From the NCBI GenBank assembly GCA_009785335.1, contig WQWM01000002.1, forward strand, positions 62,001 to 126,000: a stretch of DNA of 64,000 nucleotides, written 5' to 3'. Source of the DNA: Oscillospiraceae bacterium (GTDB lineage: Bacteria > Bacillota > Clostridia > Oscillospirales > Acutalibacteraceae). Of this stretch, positions 6,546-15,741 are shown in pieces (positions within the stretch are counted from its first letter, which is position 1; every line of letters starts with the position of its first letter). The notes under the pieces are model-generated. The model searched no databases and had not been told where the DNA came from. It was given only the letters and a program-made list of their open reading frames with translations. Made by a program: the position numbers and the translations under genes.

Positions 6546-8255
6546 CTATTTCACTTGTCGTCTAAGTGACTCGACAGCAATATCAATATAATTCTCAACG
6601 TTTTCCTTTGACCACTCGTCCCAAAACTTAAGGGTATTGCTATTTGGCTTTTTATTTGGCATTGTTACTCTAATTCTGCTGGGAAGTAGGCTGGCATCAC
6701 CAACGACCAAAGCTTCACCAATATCTAATATAGGCAAGAGCTCTGCGAAATCACCTAAGCTGTCAGGAAGTAATTTTTTGATTACATTTTGGTCATCTGC
6801 ATTAGTCAGCCTCATTGCAATGAAATTACCGCTTTGGCTCAGGACGGTTCGATTCACTTCAGATGGACGCTGAGATATTACCACAAGCCCAACCCCATAT
6901 TTCCTTCCCTCTTTTGCGATTCGCTCAAAACTGCTTAGACTGGCATCTTCAATGCTTTGATTGGTGTTTTGAGGAATATATAAGTGCGCTTCATCACAAA
7001 AGATTGCGATTGGATGGACTTTTTCCTTTTCCATCCATTGCTGAACATAAAATATGATGCGAGCGATAAGGGAAACCATTAAAGGCAAAACATCAGAGGG
7101 CACTTCAGAAAAATCAATGATTTTCACGCCTCCCCAATCTGCCTCGGAGGGCTTCATTAATTGTTCGCATAATTGGCTCATGTATGAATAGTTTAATAAA
7201 TCTTCATCTTCACAAAACATAAAATTCAGTCGCTTGTCTGTTTTTTTGCTGTCCAACCTTTGAATAAAACGGGTTAATTTTCCATGATAATGACCTTGTT
7301 TTTCTGTATTGGCCTTTGCACCAGGCACCATTTCTTCATCAAATTCCGTGAGAGTTTGCAGAAGCGCCGAAAGAGAATATGGTATTGGGCTATCAAGAGT
7401 AATACTTGCCTCTAGATCAGTTTTACCGGCTTGATGAAGATATCTTTTCTTCTCACTCATCACGGTATTTGAAAATAGCATCGCTTGGTTGGGCGCATTA
7501 CTGTCGCTACGATCCAACATGAAAGAAATCATTTCATCATATGTTAAAAGCCAATATGGCAAAAAGAGAATGTCATTTCCACTCACGTCATTGGGACCCG
7601 CAATTTTAAAGTGTTGAATTCCTTCCCCCGCCAAAGGTTTATATTCGCCATGAATGTCAAAGAGAATTGCGTTAGCAGATTTTAACTTAGCAATCTGCTC
7701 AATAATGGTTGCCACAGTGAATGATTTGCCTGAGCCTGTGCTACCAACAACTACAGCATGTCGTTGAAACAGTTTATTGCCATCTAGCCACGCTCTCGCT
7801 TCATCGTTTAGGGTATAGCTGCCTATCAATAAGGGTTGTTCCAAGTCCTGAAAATTTTTAGTTGAAATGACCCTCATAAATTCAGATAATGTTTGATCCG
7901 AAATCAAAAAACAATCAGAAGAAATTTCTGGAACAGATTCAAGTGTGCGCTTGAAAACGTCCATTTCTTCTCCAACTTTTTCGATATACGTTCCAATTAG
8001 AGAAACCTTGACAATGTCAGTTGTGGCTATTTCATCGCCCTCGGTTAGCTCGGTTTCGTTCCCGTATTTTCTCATTATTTTGCTAACCAGACCAATTAGA
8101 TATCTCCCCAGCTTGGAAGAACGAATAACTACCAAATGATTCACTTGAAGCTTTGACAGTAGCTCCGGTGCTGTTACGTGAATAACAACCGTAGCGGTGT
8201 CAACGCTCTGCACATCGCCTAAGGGTGTTTCATTTTCAAAATTAAAAATACCCAT
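6546..8255 (-). CDS. HerA-type hexameric ATPase/translocase of a SIR2–HerA anti-phage system
   Basis: 569 residues. A HAS-barrel-like N-terminal region (about 10–100, with DVQSVDTATVVIHV) precedes a HerA/FtsK-type ATPase core: Walker A GSTGSGKS (171–178), Walker B IFCDEAHLYIPQ (DEAH 421–424) and the downstream EGRKYGVGLVVISQRPSEV block typical of HerA. Proteins of this type form rings that move on DNA. Here it follows the SIR2 gene by 13 bases on the same strand, with GAGGAG before its ATG, which is the arrangement of the known SIR2–HerA (also called Nezha) defence systems. Base composition is more AT-rich than the chromosomal genes to the right, consistent with acquisition. Confidence 0.92.
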   Translation of the reverse strand: MGIFNFENETPLGDVQSVDTATVVIHVTAPELLSKLQVNHLVVIRSSKLGRYLIGLVSKIMRKYGNETELTEGDEIATTDIVKVSLIGTYIEKVGEEMDVFKRTLESVPEISSDCFLISDQTLSEFMRVISTKNFQDLEQPLLIGSYTLNDEARAWLDGNKLFQRHAVVVGSTGSGKSFTVATIIEQIAKLKSANAILFDIHGEYKPLAGEGIQHFKIAGPNDVSGNDILFLPYWLLTYDEMISFMLDRSDSNAPNQAMLFSNTVMSEKKRYLHQAGKTDLEASITLDSPIPYSLSALLQTLTEFDEEMVPGAKANTEKQGHYHGKLTRFIQRLDSKKTDKRLNFMFCEDEDLLNYSYMSQLCEQLMKPSEADWGGVKIIDFSEVPSDVLPLMVSLIARIIFYVQQWMEKEKVHPIAIFCDEAHLYIPQNTNQSIEDASLSSFERIAKEGRKYGVGLVVISQRPSEVNRTVLSQSGNFIAMRLTNADDQNVIKKLLPDSLGDFAELLPILDIGEALVVGDASLLPSRIRVTMPNKKPNSNTLKFWDEWSKENVENYIDIAVESLRRQVK

Positions 8256-8268
8256 TTCTTTCTCCTCA

Positions 8269-9258
8269 TCATATTATTTGCATAAAACCATCGATTGTCC
8301 AATAAGTTTCATCAAGGTATTCATACTCTCGGTTGATAGTAAATCGTGTTGCCATCTCTTTATCAGGATTTTTTTCAATGATAACATAGTTATTGCTATG
8401 ATTTGCAAGCAAATGACCAGCATCTTCAGATACGCATTTTGTGACTAAAACAATCGGTTTTCCCGCATCAAGTCCTGCGATTACTCGGTCTTGTATTTGC
8501 TCATCATTGAAACCATACCCTATGCATAAAAATGCACTTGCCTCGTTAATAACAGAGTCTGCCTCGTGTAAAATGTTTCGACTATCGCCAGTCAATACAG
8601 CCTTATATTTCATAGCCCCTGGAGTTATTATTTCCGGCGTAAAACCTTCGGGTAACTCTCCTTGCAAAGGAATAGTGCACACTATTCCTGCTGAATTTCT
8701 AAATAAATCTAGCGAGCCATGAACCTTCAAAAGATTAACCACATTAGTTTTTTTAAGCTTAGCATTGGAGAAATAACGGATATAATTCCCCTGGTATCTT
8801 GTGTCAACCAATACACGAATCTGATCACAAGCATATTCTATTACCCTATCATAATTGGTTGTTATTATGTTAAGACATTGAGGATGGTGCTGATAAAACT
8901 TATTTATGAGGTTTGCGAGTGGAAGCCTCTTGCCAGCTATTCTAGCTTGGCGAAAAACTCGTAAGTCAGCTTCGGTTATTAGATTCCATGTTTCAATAGT
9001 AATGTCTTCAAACAAATCGCCCTCAACCCTAATTTCTGTTAGGGCGTTTTCCAAGTCAGTGCCTGTTTCAAGTTTTTCTACAATCTGCTCCCAGACCCTA
9101 TCGTTTTTATATTTGTCTCCCAAATTGTTTGTCAAATGCGTTGCCAAAATATCCATACCCGGTATACCTAATGGTATGGTTACTCCTGTTCCAATTAGAA
9201 AAATTGGGATGTCCATCAAGCGTTTCTGCACTTCTCGGAATATGTCATTCTTATCCAT
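8269..9258 (-). CDS. SIR2-like NADase effector of a SIR2–HerA anti-phage system
   Basis: 329 residues. The Rossmann-fold NAD-binding start is LIGTGVTIPLGIPG (21–34), followed by the sirtuin-like Asn in TTNYDRVIEYA (Asn135) and the catalytic His in KVHGSLD (His180). A later nucleotide-binding block is AFLCIGYGFNDEQIQDRV. In defence proteins of this type the domain hydrolyses NAD+ to starve the infected cell, and the partner HerA forms the assembly and controls activity. Asn and His are both present, so the enzyme should be active. It is the first gene of the pair, read toward herA, and has no extra N-terminal or membrane segment. Confidence 0.92.
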   Translation of the reverse strand: MDKNDIFREVQKRLMDIPIFLIGTGVTIPLGIPGMDILATHLTNNLGDKYKNDRVWEQIVEKLETGTDLENALTEIRVEGDLFEDITIETWNLITEADLRVFRQARIAGKRLPLANLINKFYQHHPQCLNIITTNYDRVIEYACDQIRVLVDTRYQGNYIRYFSNAKLKKTNVVNLLKVHGSLDLFRNSAGIVCTIPLQGELPEGFTPEIITPGAMKYKAVLTGDSRNILHEADSVINEASAFLCIGYGFNDEQIQDRVIAGLDAGKPIVLVTKCVSEDAGHLLANHSNNYVIIEKNPDKEMATRFTINREYEYLDETYWTIDGFMQII

Positions 9259-9396
9259 GTCATATATCTACTTTCTTTTTATGACAACTCTTGCGTTCAG
9301 AAATTTTCTGATTTCATTAGGGTGAAGTTATAAAAGCTTTATGTATACCTTACACATTGTAGCATGTTTTTCACAAAAATGCAAGATGCTCTTTTA

Positions 9397-10349
9397 TTAA
9401 AACACTTCGTTTTGCATGTTTTCGATGATTTCACTCCCACCCCGCATGCACCCCAGCGCTTGAACTCCCTTTCTCTCCTGCACCCGAATCCAAGTTTCCC
9501 GGTCGATAATCGGCTCATGGTCGTTTTCGATGTAGTACATCGCTTGCTGCCCGGTATTCTTCACCTGCAATCCACTCAATGCATCCGGCGTAAACGTCTT
9601 TTGCATGAGAACGTCGCCCATTGCTCAGCATACGGTCAATGGTCGAGGTGCTCCACTCGGTTTTGCTGGTCACAGTTTTGATGTTATTTTCTTCAAGCCA
9701 GCGCTTAATTTTTCGACAACCATAGCCTTGCAGATAGAGCTCGAAGATTTTGCGCACAACAGCTGCCTCTTCCGGCACAATGACCAAGAGGCCATTTTCA
9801 TCTTTCGTGTAACCTAAGAATTGCGAAGAATTGAGCTTTACTTTGCCCTTGCGCATACTTTGACGAATGCCAAACTTAATAGCTTCGCTACGAGAAATGC
9901 TTTCTTCTTGTGAAAATGCTGCCAGAACCTCCAGCATGAGATTGTCCGTTTTCATTGCGTTGATCCTTTCTGTTTCAAGATATAATGTGATGCCGAGTGA
10001 TTTCCACTCGCGAATTCGCGTGATAAGTTCCAGCGCATCGCGCCCCAAGCGACGCATAGATTTTGTGATAATCATGTCAATTTTGCCCTTGCGGCAATCG
10101 TGAATGAGTTTGTTGTAGCCGGGGCGTTTTTGTGTCCGTAAGCCAGAGGATATCAGAATATATCTCAACCAATTCCCATTCCGGGTTAAGTGCAATCATT
10201 TTTTGATAAGCATGAATTTGTTGTTCGAGGCTGGCTAGCTGAGCAGGTGCGTTCTTGCTGACACGACAATAAACAGCAACGCGTTTGCATTGCCGCTGGG
10301 GGATATTGTTATGTTGATGTTTTTTACTGGAATTTACATCCATCACCAA
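9397..10349 (-). pseudogene. large serine recombinase, broken by at least two frameshifts and truncated
   Basis: Three minus-strand frames make up one serine recombinase. The first (10349 to about 10150) holds RVAVYCRVSKN with the catalytic-serine start of the resolvase domain. The second (about 10150–9625) continues with SSGLRTQKRPGYNKLI, KSMRRLGRDALELI and the Recombinase domain (KIFELYLQGYGCRKIKRWLEE). The third (9621–9397) has GDVLMQKTFTPD and NTGQQAMYYIENDHEPII, after which it stops. The zinc-ribbon and coiled-coil C-terminus is missing. The first break falls at EIYSD/SSGL and the second at MLSN/GDVL. It probably mobilised the neighbouring cassette once. The 5' end sits 73 bases from one of two direct repeats. 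Confidence 0.88.
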
Positions 10350-10421
10350 GAGATATTATAACAAAACAAGCCACATCTATCAAGGAACTAACCTCGAAAA
10401 ATGTAGCTTGTAACATGTAAG

Positions 10422-10439
10422 CATTGAACAAAAAAGATG
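10422..10439. repeat. 18-bp direct repeat, right copy (candidate attachment site)
   Basis: Exact copy of CATTGAACAAAAAAGATG at 6389–6406. It lies three bases past the stop codon of the helicase gene on the other side. Confidence 0.7.
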
Positions 10440-10442
10440 ACT

Positions 10443-12995
10443 TTAAGCAGATAATGCAGTCTCTAATCGTTCGCGCTCACTACTTTCATCTGTGCGCAAC
10501 CGTAAAAGCGGAATGTCATATGCTTGCAGTATGGCGTTCTTCATTGCATCTCTTTCGGCTTGTTTGCTGCCTGGCTTATGAAAGGTAACGCCGTCCACTT
10601 CAACGGCAACTACAGGCGTTTTGTCCATCTTGTTAAAAATCAGGAAGTCGACATGGGTTAAGGGAAGGCTGGCATAGCGCAATTGCTCGCCGATCAAGCG
10701 CTCGGTTGAGCGCAATAGCATGCGCAGTGGAACATGTGCCACAACATCATATTTGTGAAAACGCTCTTGTGTTAAAACATCTTCAATCAGCGCATTGGCG
10801 AGGTTTTCGCTGTCATATTTTGATATTCGTTTTCGGCCTGTTAAGAATGCTCTTTTTTGTTCTGCATAGGCCTTGAACAAATAATCAAAGATGGAATAAA
10901 CCTGGCTATTGATGACTTCATTTTTATGGTACCGTATATAGCGAATTAAGTCACTGATATTTGTGTCCTGCCGTTCCTTATTACCATTGATAACCAGAAC
11001 AAGCTGATTGATTGCGCGAGAAATTGCAACATTCAAACGATTGGCGTCGTCGGTGAACTCCGTGATTTCGTTATCTACAGTAGATAAAATGACAACATCT
11101 CGCTCTTGGCCCTGAAATTTATCCACAGTAGCTGCCTGGATACCCCTTTCCGCAAAGGCATCTTGCAATGCATCCATCTGATTACGGTAAGGCGTGATGA
11201 TGCCTATAGACTCTTGCTGCGGGTCGAGCTGTTGTTCTAGGAGGACTTCCCGTTCAATAACATCAATTTGTCGTTGATTCAGGCGTGAACCTCTGCGGGA
11301 ATGGTCGCCTGGCACAGTTTGATAAACCGCAAAGGGTGGCTGGTTACTTTTTGCTTTGGTGAGAACAATCAGTTGGTTGTCGTAAAACTTTTGATTGCAA
11401 AATCCAATAATCTGTGGATGGCAGCGATAATGCTCCCGCAGCAGTGTTTTTGGTGACTGCGGGAACAGTTCAGAAAGAGAAAGCAATAAGCTGTGATCTG
11501 AATAACGATAAGCATTCGGCAGCTGAAATTCTGAAAAAATATCGTCTGCAATTTTTTTCTGTGCAGAATCTATCACAGGGGGCAGTTGCTTCAGGTCACC
11601 TACAATCACAGCTTTTTTCGCACAAGAAAGTGCCAAGGCTCCTGCAGCCAAATCCACTTGCGAGGCTTCATCAACGATTACATAATCGTATATCACTTGG
11701 TCGGAAAGGCTGCTGCGCAATGAATGCACTGTGCTTAAAATCACGGGATAATCCTGTATAAAAGCCTGTGCGTTTTTCCATAGGTCATTCGGTTGATATT
11801 TTTTTCGGGGGTTTGTCTGATACTTTTCACTTAATTTTGCTTGAAATAAGCGCATAGAATGCGCAGTATATTCCTCCATGCGCTGGTGAAAATCAGCATT
11901 GGCGAGTGCATCATTTAGTTGGGCGATTTCCAAGCGCAGTTCGGCAAGCCTATGCGAGTAAAACTCTTTCTGACAGACTGCAATCATTTGCTCCACGGGA
12001 AGCGCGAAAAATGCTTTGCCGCGCAATCCAAAACGAAAATATAAATTCAACTTTGCAAGCCAGTTGATTTTTTGCTCGCGTTCGGCGTAAGTTTCAAACA
12101 GCAGCCATAGTTCGAGCAGTGTTTGGGCTGGAAATGTACGGTGCTGCGGAAAAGGCGAGCTTGCTTGAAACGATTCGGTGTAATACTGCACGAAATATCG
12201 CTGTTCTTGTTCCAAGGCTTTCAGTTCTTGCTGCAACACGGCAAGCTCATTCTTGTTCTTCAACAGATCTTGCAATTGCACAAATTGAGTGTGCAGTTTT
12301 TGCCGCAACAGCTGCTGCTCCTGTGCTTGCATCGCCCATGCGGCAATATCCAAGTGAGTAGTTTGCCCCTTAACAAACTCATCTTTATTCTGTTGATTGC
12401 CAAGATAAGCCGAGATAAACTCAACTCCATTTTTTTGCAATTTCTCCTGCACATTTTTCGTTGCATAGTTGTTGCCAGAAACTACGGCAACACTTTCGCC
12501 GTTCATTACTGCATTTGCGATAATATTCAAGATTGTTTGTGTTTTGCCTGTGCCAGGCGGCCCTTCAATGATGCTGAGTGCATTGCCCAAAGCCTGTTCC
12601 ACAGCCACTTTTTGGCTGGCGTTGAAACCAAACGGATAGATTGTCGCTGCGCGCGGCAAGCTAGAAGAAGTCGGCAATTCTCCACTTAAAAAAGCCCCCA
12701 GCATGCTATCGTCGCGAACAAAATGAACATTATCGTAGCGTTTTCCCAAAATACTTTTGCCGTCCTCGCCGCATAGTTTGTCAACCTGTGCGAGGCGTTT
12801 GAGGTACGAAAAACAATCACGAGATTTTTGCTGAGCCAAACTGGAGCGGATGTGTTCAACGTTTTCATTTGCATAGGAGTAAGTTTTCCCATTAGTGAAA
12901 GTAATGGCTGTTCTGCCGTTCTGCTGATTGATGGAGCGTATGCGTTCCGTTTTATCTTCGCCTTTCACCAAGATTAGGTGCTTGCTCTTGTCCAT
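10443..12995 (-). CDS. superfamily 1 DNA/RNA helicase fused to a C-terminal DUF2726 nuclease-like domain
   Basis: 850 residues from the ATG at 12995, which has GGGAG upstream; an upstream in-frame ATG at 13055 lacks one. The helicase core is of the Upf1/DNA2 (AAA_11/AAA_12) type: Walker A GPPGTGKT (145–152), a long helical insertion, Walker B VIVDEASQVD, GDLKQLPPV, then TVDKFQGQERDVVI and NVAISRA. The last 110 residues match DUF2726, a restriction-endonuclease-like fold, with the Asp in THVDFLIF and the acidic/Val motif VAVEVDGVTFH. Such helicase–nuclease fusions occur in defence islands and in stress roles. Here it stands between a defence cassette and recombinase debris, so a defence role is likely but unproved. 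Confidence 0.85.
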   Translation of the reverse strand: MDKSKHLILVKGEDKTERIRSINQQNGRTAITFTNGKTYSYANENVEHIRSSLAQQKSRDCFSYLKRLAQVDKLCGEDGKSILGKRYDNVHFVRDDSMLGAFLSGELPTSSSLPRAATIYPFGFNASQKVAVEQALGNALSIIEGPPGTGKTQTILNIIANAVMNGESVAVVSGNNYATKNVQEKLQKNGVEFISAYLGNQQNKDEFVKGQTTHLDIAAWAMQAQEQQLLRQKLHTQFVQLQDLLKNKNELAVLQQELKALEQEQRYFVQYYTESFQASSPFPQHRTFPAQTLLELWLLFETYAEREQKINWLAKLNLYFRFGLRGKAFFALPVEQMIAVCQKEFYSHRLAELRLEIAQLNDALANADFHQRMEEYTAHSMRLFQAKLSEKYQTNPRKKYQPNDLWKNAQAFIQDYPVILSTVHSLRSSLSDQVIYDYVIVDEASQVDLAAGALALSCAKKAVIVGDLKQLPPVIDSAQKKIADDIFSEFQLPNAYRYSDHSLLLSLSELFPQSPKTLLREHYRCHPQIIGFCNQKFYDNQLIVLTKAKSNQPPFAVYQTVPGDHSRRGSRLNQRQIDVIEREVLLEQQLDPQQESIGIITPYRNQMDALQDAFAERGIQAATVDKFQGQERDVVILSTVDNEITEFTDDANRLNVAISRAINQLVLVINGNKERQDTNISDLIRYIRYHKNEVINSQVYSIFDYLFKAYAEQKRAFLTGRKRISKYDSENLANALIEDVLTQERFHKYDVVAHVPLRMLLRSTERLIGEQLRYASLPLTHVDFLIFNKMDKTPVVAVEVDGVTFHKPGSKQAERDAMKNAILQAYDIPLLRLRTDESSERERLETALSA

Positions 12996-13057
12996 TTTAG
13001 GCTCCCTTCTTTGATGCTGTAAGAAATTAGCGATAAAGCGGTTAAAAAGGGGCACGT

Positions 13058-15040
13058 CTAGCTGTTAGTGATCGTCACACAAATCACCGCTTCGCGCACG
13101 CCTTGCAGGTGCACGGTGAGCTTGGTGTAGTCACGGTTTTCATCAGGATTGCGCCGCGCGCGCGATTGCGGCAGCGGTTCGGCATTCATCACCGTGAACA
13201 CACCGAGGCTATCTTCACCAAGCGTTGCCGTAATGCTCCTGCCATCTTGGCGAAGCACAGCACTGCGGCCATCGGGTGCGATTTCAATGTCAGCTCTTGT
13301 GTGTGCAAACCAAAAGATTTCGCTGTCCATTCGGCAAACAATGTGGTCGGTGATGCGAATTCCTGTGTAGTCGGGCAGCATTTGCAGTTCACGCGTTACG
13401 CTTTGCACGCCGTGGCGCATGTAGGCGTGCGTCATGTCTAACACAGCGGTGTTGTTCTCAAACGAAGTGAAGCGTGCAACCGCAAAGGGGTATTGGTCTT
13501 CCATGGCAAGATGCGGGTTGATCACAAGCGTGTTGTGGCCTTCGGCGCGCTTGCGATAGTTTCGCCAGCGGCCGCCCAGCACTAAGTTATTGAAAAACCC
13601 AGATGTGTTACGGTCTGCGCGGCCCAGGTCGTGGAACCAGCGAATGCCTTGGCTTTCAAAGATAAAATTGCCGATATCTAGGTCACCATGATTTGTGTTG
13701 TTGTTGCCGCCTTTGATACCCACATAGGCGGCAAATGGGTCGCCAAAGCGCTCGCGCATGAACACGAACTCTTCGCCAACGTCGCTTTGCAAATGCACCG
13801 ACGTTGGGAATTCAAGCGATGCGAAATCTTCGTTCATGCTTGGGTCAAGCCAAAGGCAGCTTAGCGCAAACTGCCGCGACAGCGTGGACGGAACCGTCAC
13901 CCGAATTCCTGTGGCGGGGAAGAGCGGCGAACTAGGGCGAACCATGCCTGCATGGTAGGAGATTCTTTGAAAAGCTGCGAGCATGGGCGCTTGGTTTTCG
14001 CGCGCAAACCAAAAGTTAATGGGTGTCCACAAGGGGCTATTGCGGTTGTCGCCCGCATTAAACGCGCCCCAAGTTGGCGTGCTAAAATGCAATGCGAAGT
14101 AACCCAGTTCATAAAAACCTGGGAGCTGCGAAAGACCGTAGTCGCTGCCCAAAAAGTTGCGCGCTGTGCTGATGAAATAGACTAAGTACGACGCGCCGTA
14201 ATCCCAGTAGCTATTGCCTTCCACATAAGCACCGTGCGGACGAAATTGTGCCATGGCAATGGGCATAGAGTAAAACGCCTGCTGCAAAAAGTCGGCCGCA
14301 TGCGCGGGGAAGCGATGCGCAAGCGCCATGCTGGCAATGCCCAGCCCGCCAAAACACACGTGATTCCAGTTCGTTTGTGACCAACTCCACCAGTTTGACA
14401 AAACCCTGCGTGGGTTGCCGCGAGCAAACGCAAAGCGATATATCGTGTTGGCCAGCAAATCTTTTTGCTCAGTGGTGAACGCATCATAAAACCAGTCATA
14501 GCCAACAGCTACCGCCAATGCCATTTCTGCTGTGTCAAGAAAATGCCTGTGATTCCAGTTGGGGAAAGAACACACTTGAGCCAGCTCTTGCCAAGCGCGC
14601 TGCGCATAGCGTTCGTTGCCGGTAACTTGCCAAGCAAAACCCAGCGTAATGATGCGATTGAGCGTTTCGCGCGATACCTCCAGCAGACGCCTGCCGTCGG
14701 CAAAATAATAGCGCACGGGTTCTGTGCTGAGCAAACACGCGGCTTGCTCCAACACATAGGACGTGGCGTTGTGAATGAAGTCATCACCGCTTGGGTCGGC
14801 CAAGTGTGCACGCACACGAGCGAAGTCCTCTCCTGTTGCCAGCACGAATGGCCGCTGTGTTTGTGTCACCGCTGTTGCGATATCTTCCTGCATTTGCTCC
14901 AGCGCAATCAGGGGCAGGTCGCGCTGCAAGGTGATGTAATTTATCCCCACCCGCGCAGTGTCCACGACAATTCGGGGCATAAACCCAATAAAATTCAGTG
15001 TTGCCAACGCAATGGCAACCATACGTGAAACTATATTCAT
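13058..15040 (-). CDS. exported heparinase II/III-like protein (polysaccharide lyase family)
   Basis: 660 residues from the ATG at 15040 (GAGGGG six bases upstream). A hydrophobic N-terminus (MNIVSRMVAIALATLNFIGF) suggests a signal peptide or anchor. Next comes an alpha-helical toroid typical of heparinase/alginate lyases (TLGFAWQVTGNERYAQRAW, VGYDWFYD, SQTNWNHVCFGGLGIAS, GAYVEGNSYWDYG). The C-terminal beta domain has NNNTNHGDLDIGNFIFE, which carries the conserved Asn/His segment of the heparinase II/III family, and GHNTLVINP. These enzymes cleave uronic-acid-containing glycans. The substrate cannot be told. No transport or sulfatase gene adjoins it. It ends 62 bases from the helicase start. 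Confidence 0.8.
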   Translation of the reverse strand: MNIVSRMVAIALATLNFIGFMPRIVVDTARVGINYITLQRDLPLIALEQMQEDIATAVTQTQRPFVLATGEDFARVRAHLADPSGDDFIHNATSYVLEQAACLLSTEPVRYYFADGRRLLEVSRETLNRIITLGFAWQVTGNERYAQRAWQELAQVCSFPNWNHRHFLDTAEMALAVAVGYDWFYDAFTTEQKDLLANTIYRFAFARGNPRRVLSNWWSWSQTNWNHVCFGGLGIASMALAHRFPAHAADFLQQAFYSMPIAMAQFRPHGAYVEGNSYWDYGASYLVYFISTARNFLGSDYGLSQLPGFYELGYFALHFSTPTWGAFNAGDNRNSPLWTPINFWFARENQAPMLAAFQRISYHAGMVRPSSPLFPATGIRVTVPSTLSRQFALSCLWLDPSMNEDFASLEFPTSVHLQSDVGEEFVFMRERFGDPFAAYVGIKGGNNNTNHGDLDIGNFIFESQGIRWFHDLGRADRNTSGFFNNLVLGGRWRNYRKRAEGHNTLVINPHLAMEDQYPFAVARFTSFENNTAVLDMTHAYMRHGVQSVTRELQMLPDYTGIRITDHIVCRMDSEIFWFAHTRADIEIAPDGRSAVLRQDGRSITATLGEDSLGVFTVMNAEPLPQSRARRNPDENRDYTKLTVHLQGVREAVICVTITNS

Positions 15041-15097
15041 ACATACCCCTCTTGCCACCATTGTAACATATTTAATCCAAAAACGCAAGGGGGAGTT

Positions 15098-15378
15098 TTA
15101 TTGAGTCAGCTCCAAGGCGATTTCCTGTTCCACCCCACCCTTAAGCACCACCAACACTTTGCCGCAGCCCATCACCTTCACCCACTGCACCATCTGCCGA
15201 ATCATTTTCTCATCCCAGTTGATGGTGGTGTATTTGAGCCGTTCGAGCACAGCGAAGATTTCTTCCAGCCTCTCGTTGGCCTGCGTCCTGTCCTGCTGGG
15301 CTTCCTTCAGCTCAGCCAGTCGTCGTTGCAGAGCGAATATCTCGGTTTCAATATTGGCGTATATGATGTCATTGTCGT
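15098..15378 (-). pseudogene. C-terminal fragment of a large serine recombinase
   Basis: The minus strand reads YANIETEIFALQRRLAELKE, a coiled coil, and then LKYTTINWDEKMIRQMVQWV and VMGCGKVLVVLKGGVEQEI. This is the characteristic end of clostridial large serine recombinases (coiled-coil motif plus the last beta hairpin). No catalytic domain is attached: upstream the sequence passes through a 24-bp palindrome into an unrelated frame. The fragment supplies exactly the part missing from the pseudogene at 9397–10349, but whether both come from one gene cannot be decided here. Confidence 0.75.
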
Positions 15379-15431
15379 AAGCGTCAAATCGGAAAACACC
15401 TATACAAGTGTTTTCCGATTTGACGCTTACG
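15376..15431. repeat. perfect 24-bp inverted repeat with an 8-base loop
   Basis: The left arm (15376–15399) starts CGTAAGCGTCAAATCGG, and the right arm (15408–15431) is its exact complement, ending CCGATTTGACGCTTACG. The spacer is CTATACAA. The AP2-type frame stops inside the right arm, and the recombinase fragment begins beside the left arm. Confidence 0.9.
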
Positions 15432-15741
15432 CTTGCTTGTAAGTTTCGCTGGCTTCTTCCGCGGTGTCGTAATCACCTAAACGATAAATTTTTCCTTTGA
15501 AGTTTAGAATGACTCTATACCTTCCATGCGGACGCGGAGAAACGCCAAGGTATCCCGTGCGATTATTTCGAGATGGTTTTTCCGAAAACAGCTGTTTTAA
15601 CGCAGTTTCTTCTACTCTGAGCAAAGCCTGCTCATCCATCGGCTGATGACGGCTGCTGAGACATCCGCATGATTGATTGTGGCCTCTAAGCAAATCGATT
15701 GCCACCACATCAAATTTCTTTTCTTGATACACACACCGCAA
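15427..15741 (-). pseudogene. AP2/ERF-type DNA-binding domain protein, 5' end missing
   Basis: The frame reads VVAIDLLRGHNQSCGCLSS and then TGYLGVSPRPHGRYRVILNF, GKIYRLGDYDTAEEASETY. The second part is the AP2 fold found in phage and integrative-element proteins, usually behind a Cys-rich module of which only the last SCGC remains. There is no ATG: the frame is open to about 15787 and the Cys-rich part expected upstream is garbled, partly in another frame. It is likely debris of a mobile element, and could also have belonged to a homing-endonuclease-like protein. Confidence 0.6.

Noticed and set aside
15101-15442. Plus-strand open frame opposite the recombinase C-terminal piece
   Set aside because: The minus strand reads a recognisable recombinase coiled coil here; the plus frame has no family, no ribosome site and odd His-rich composition.
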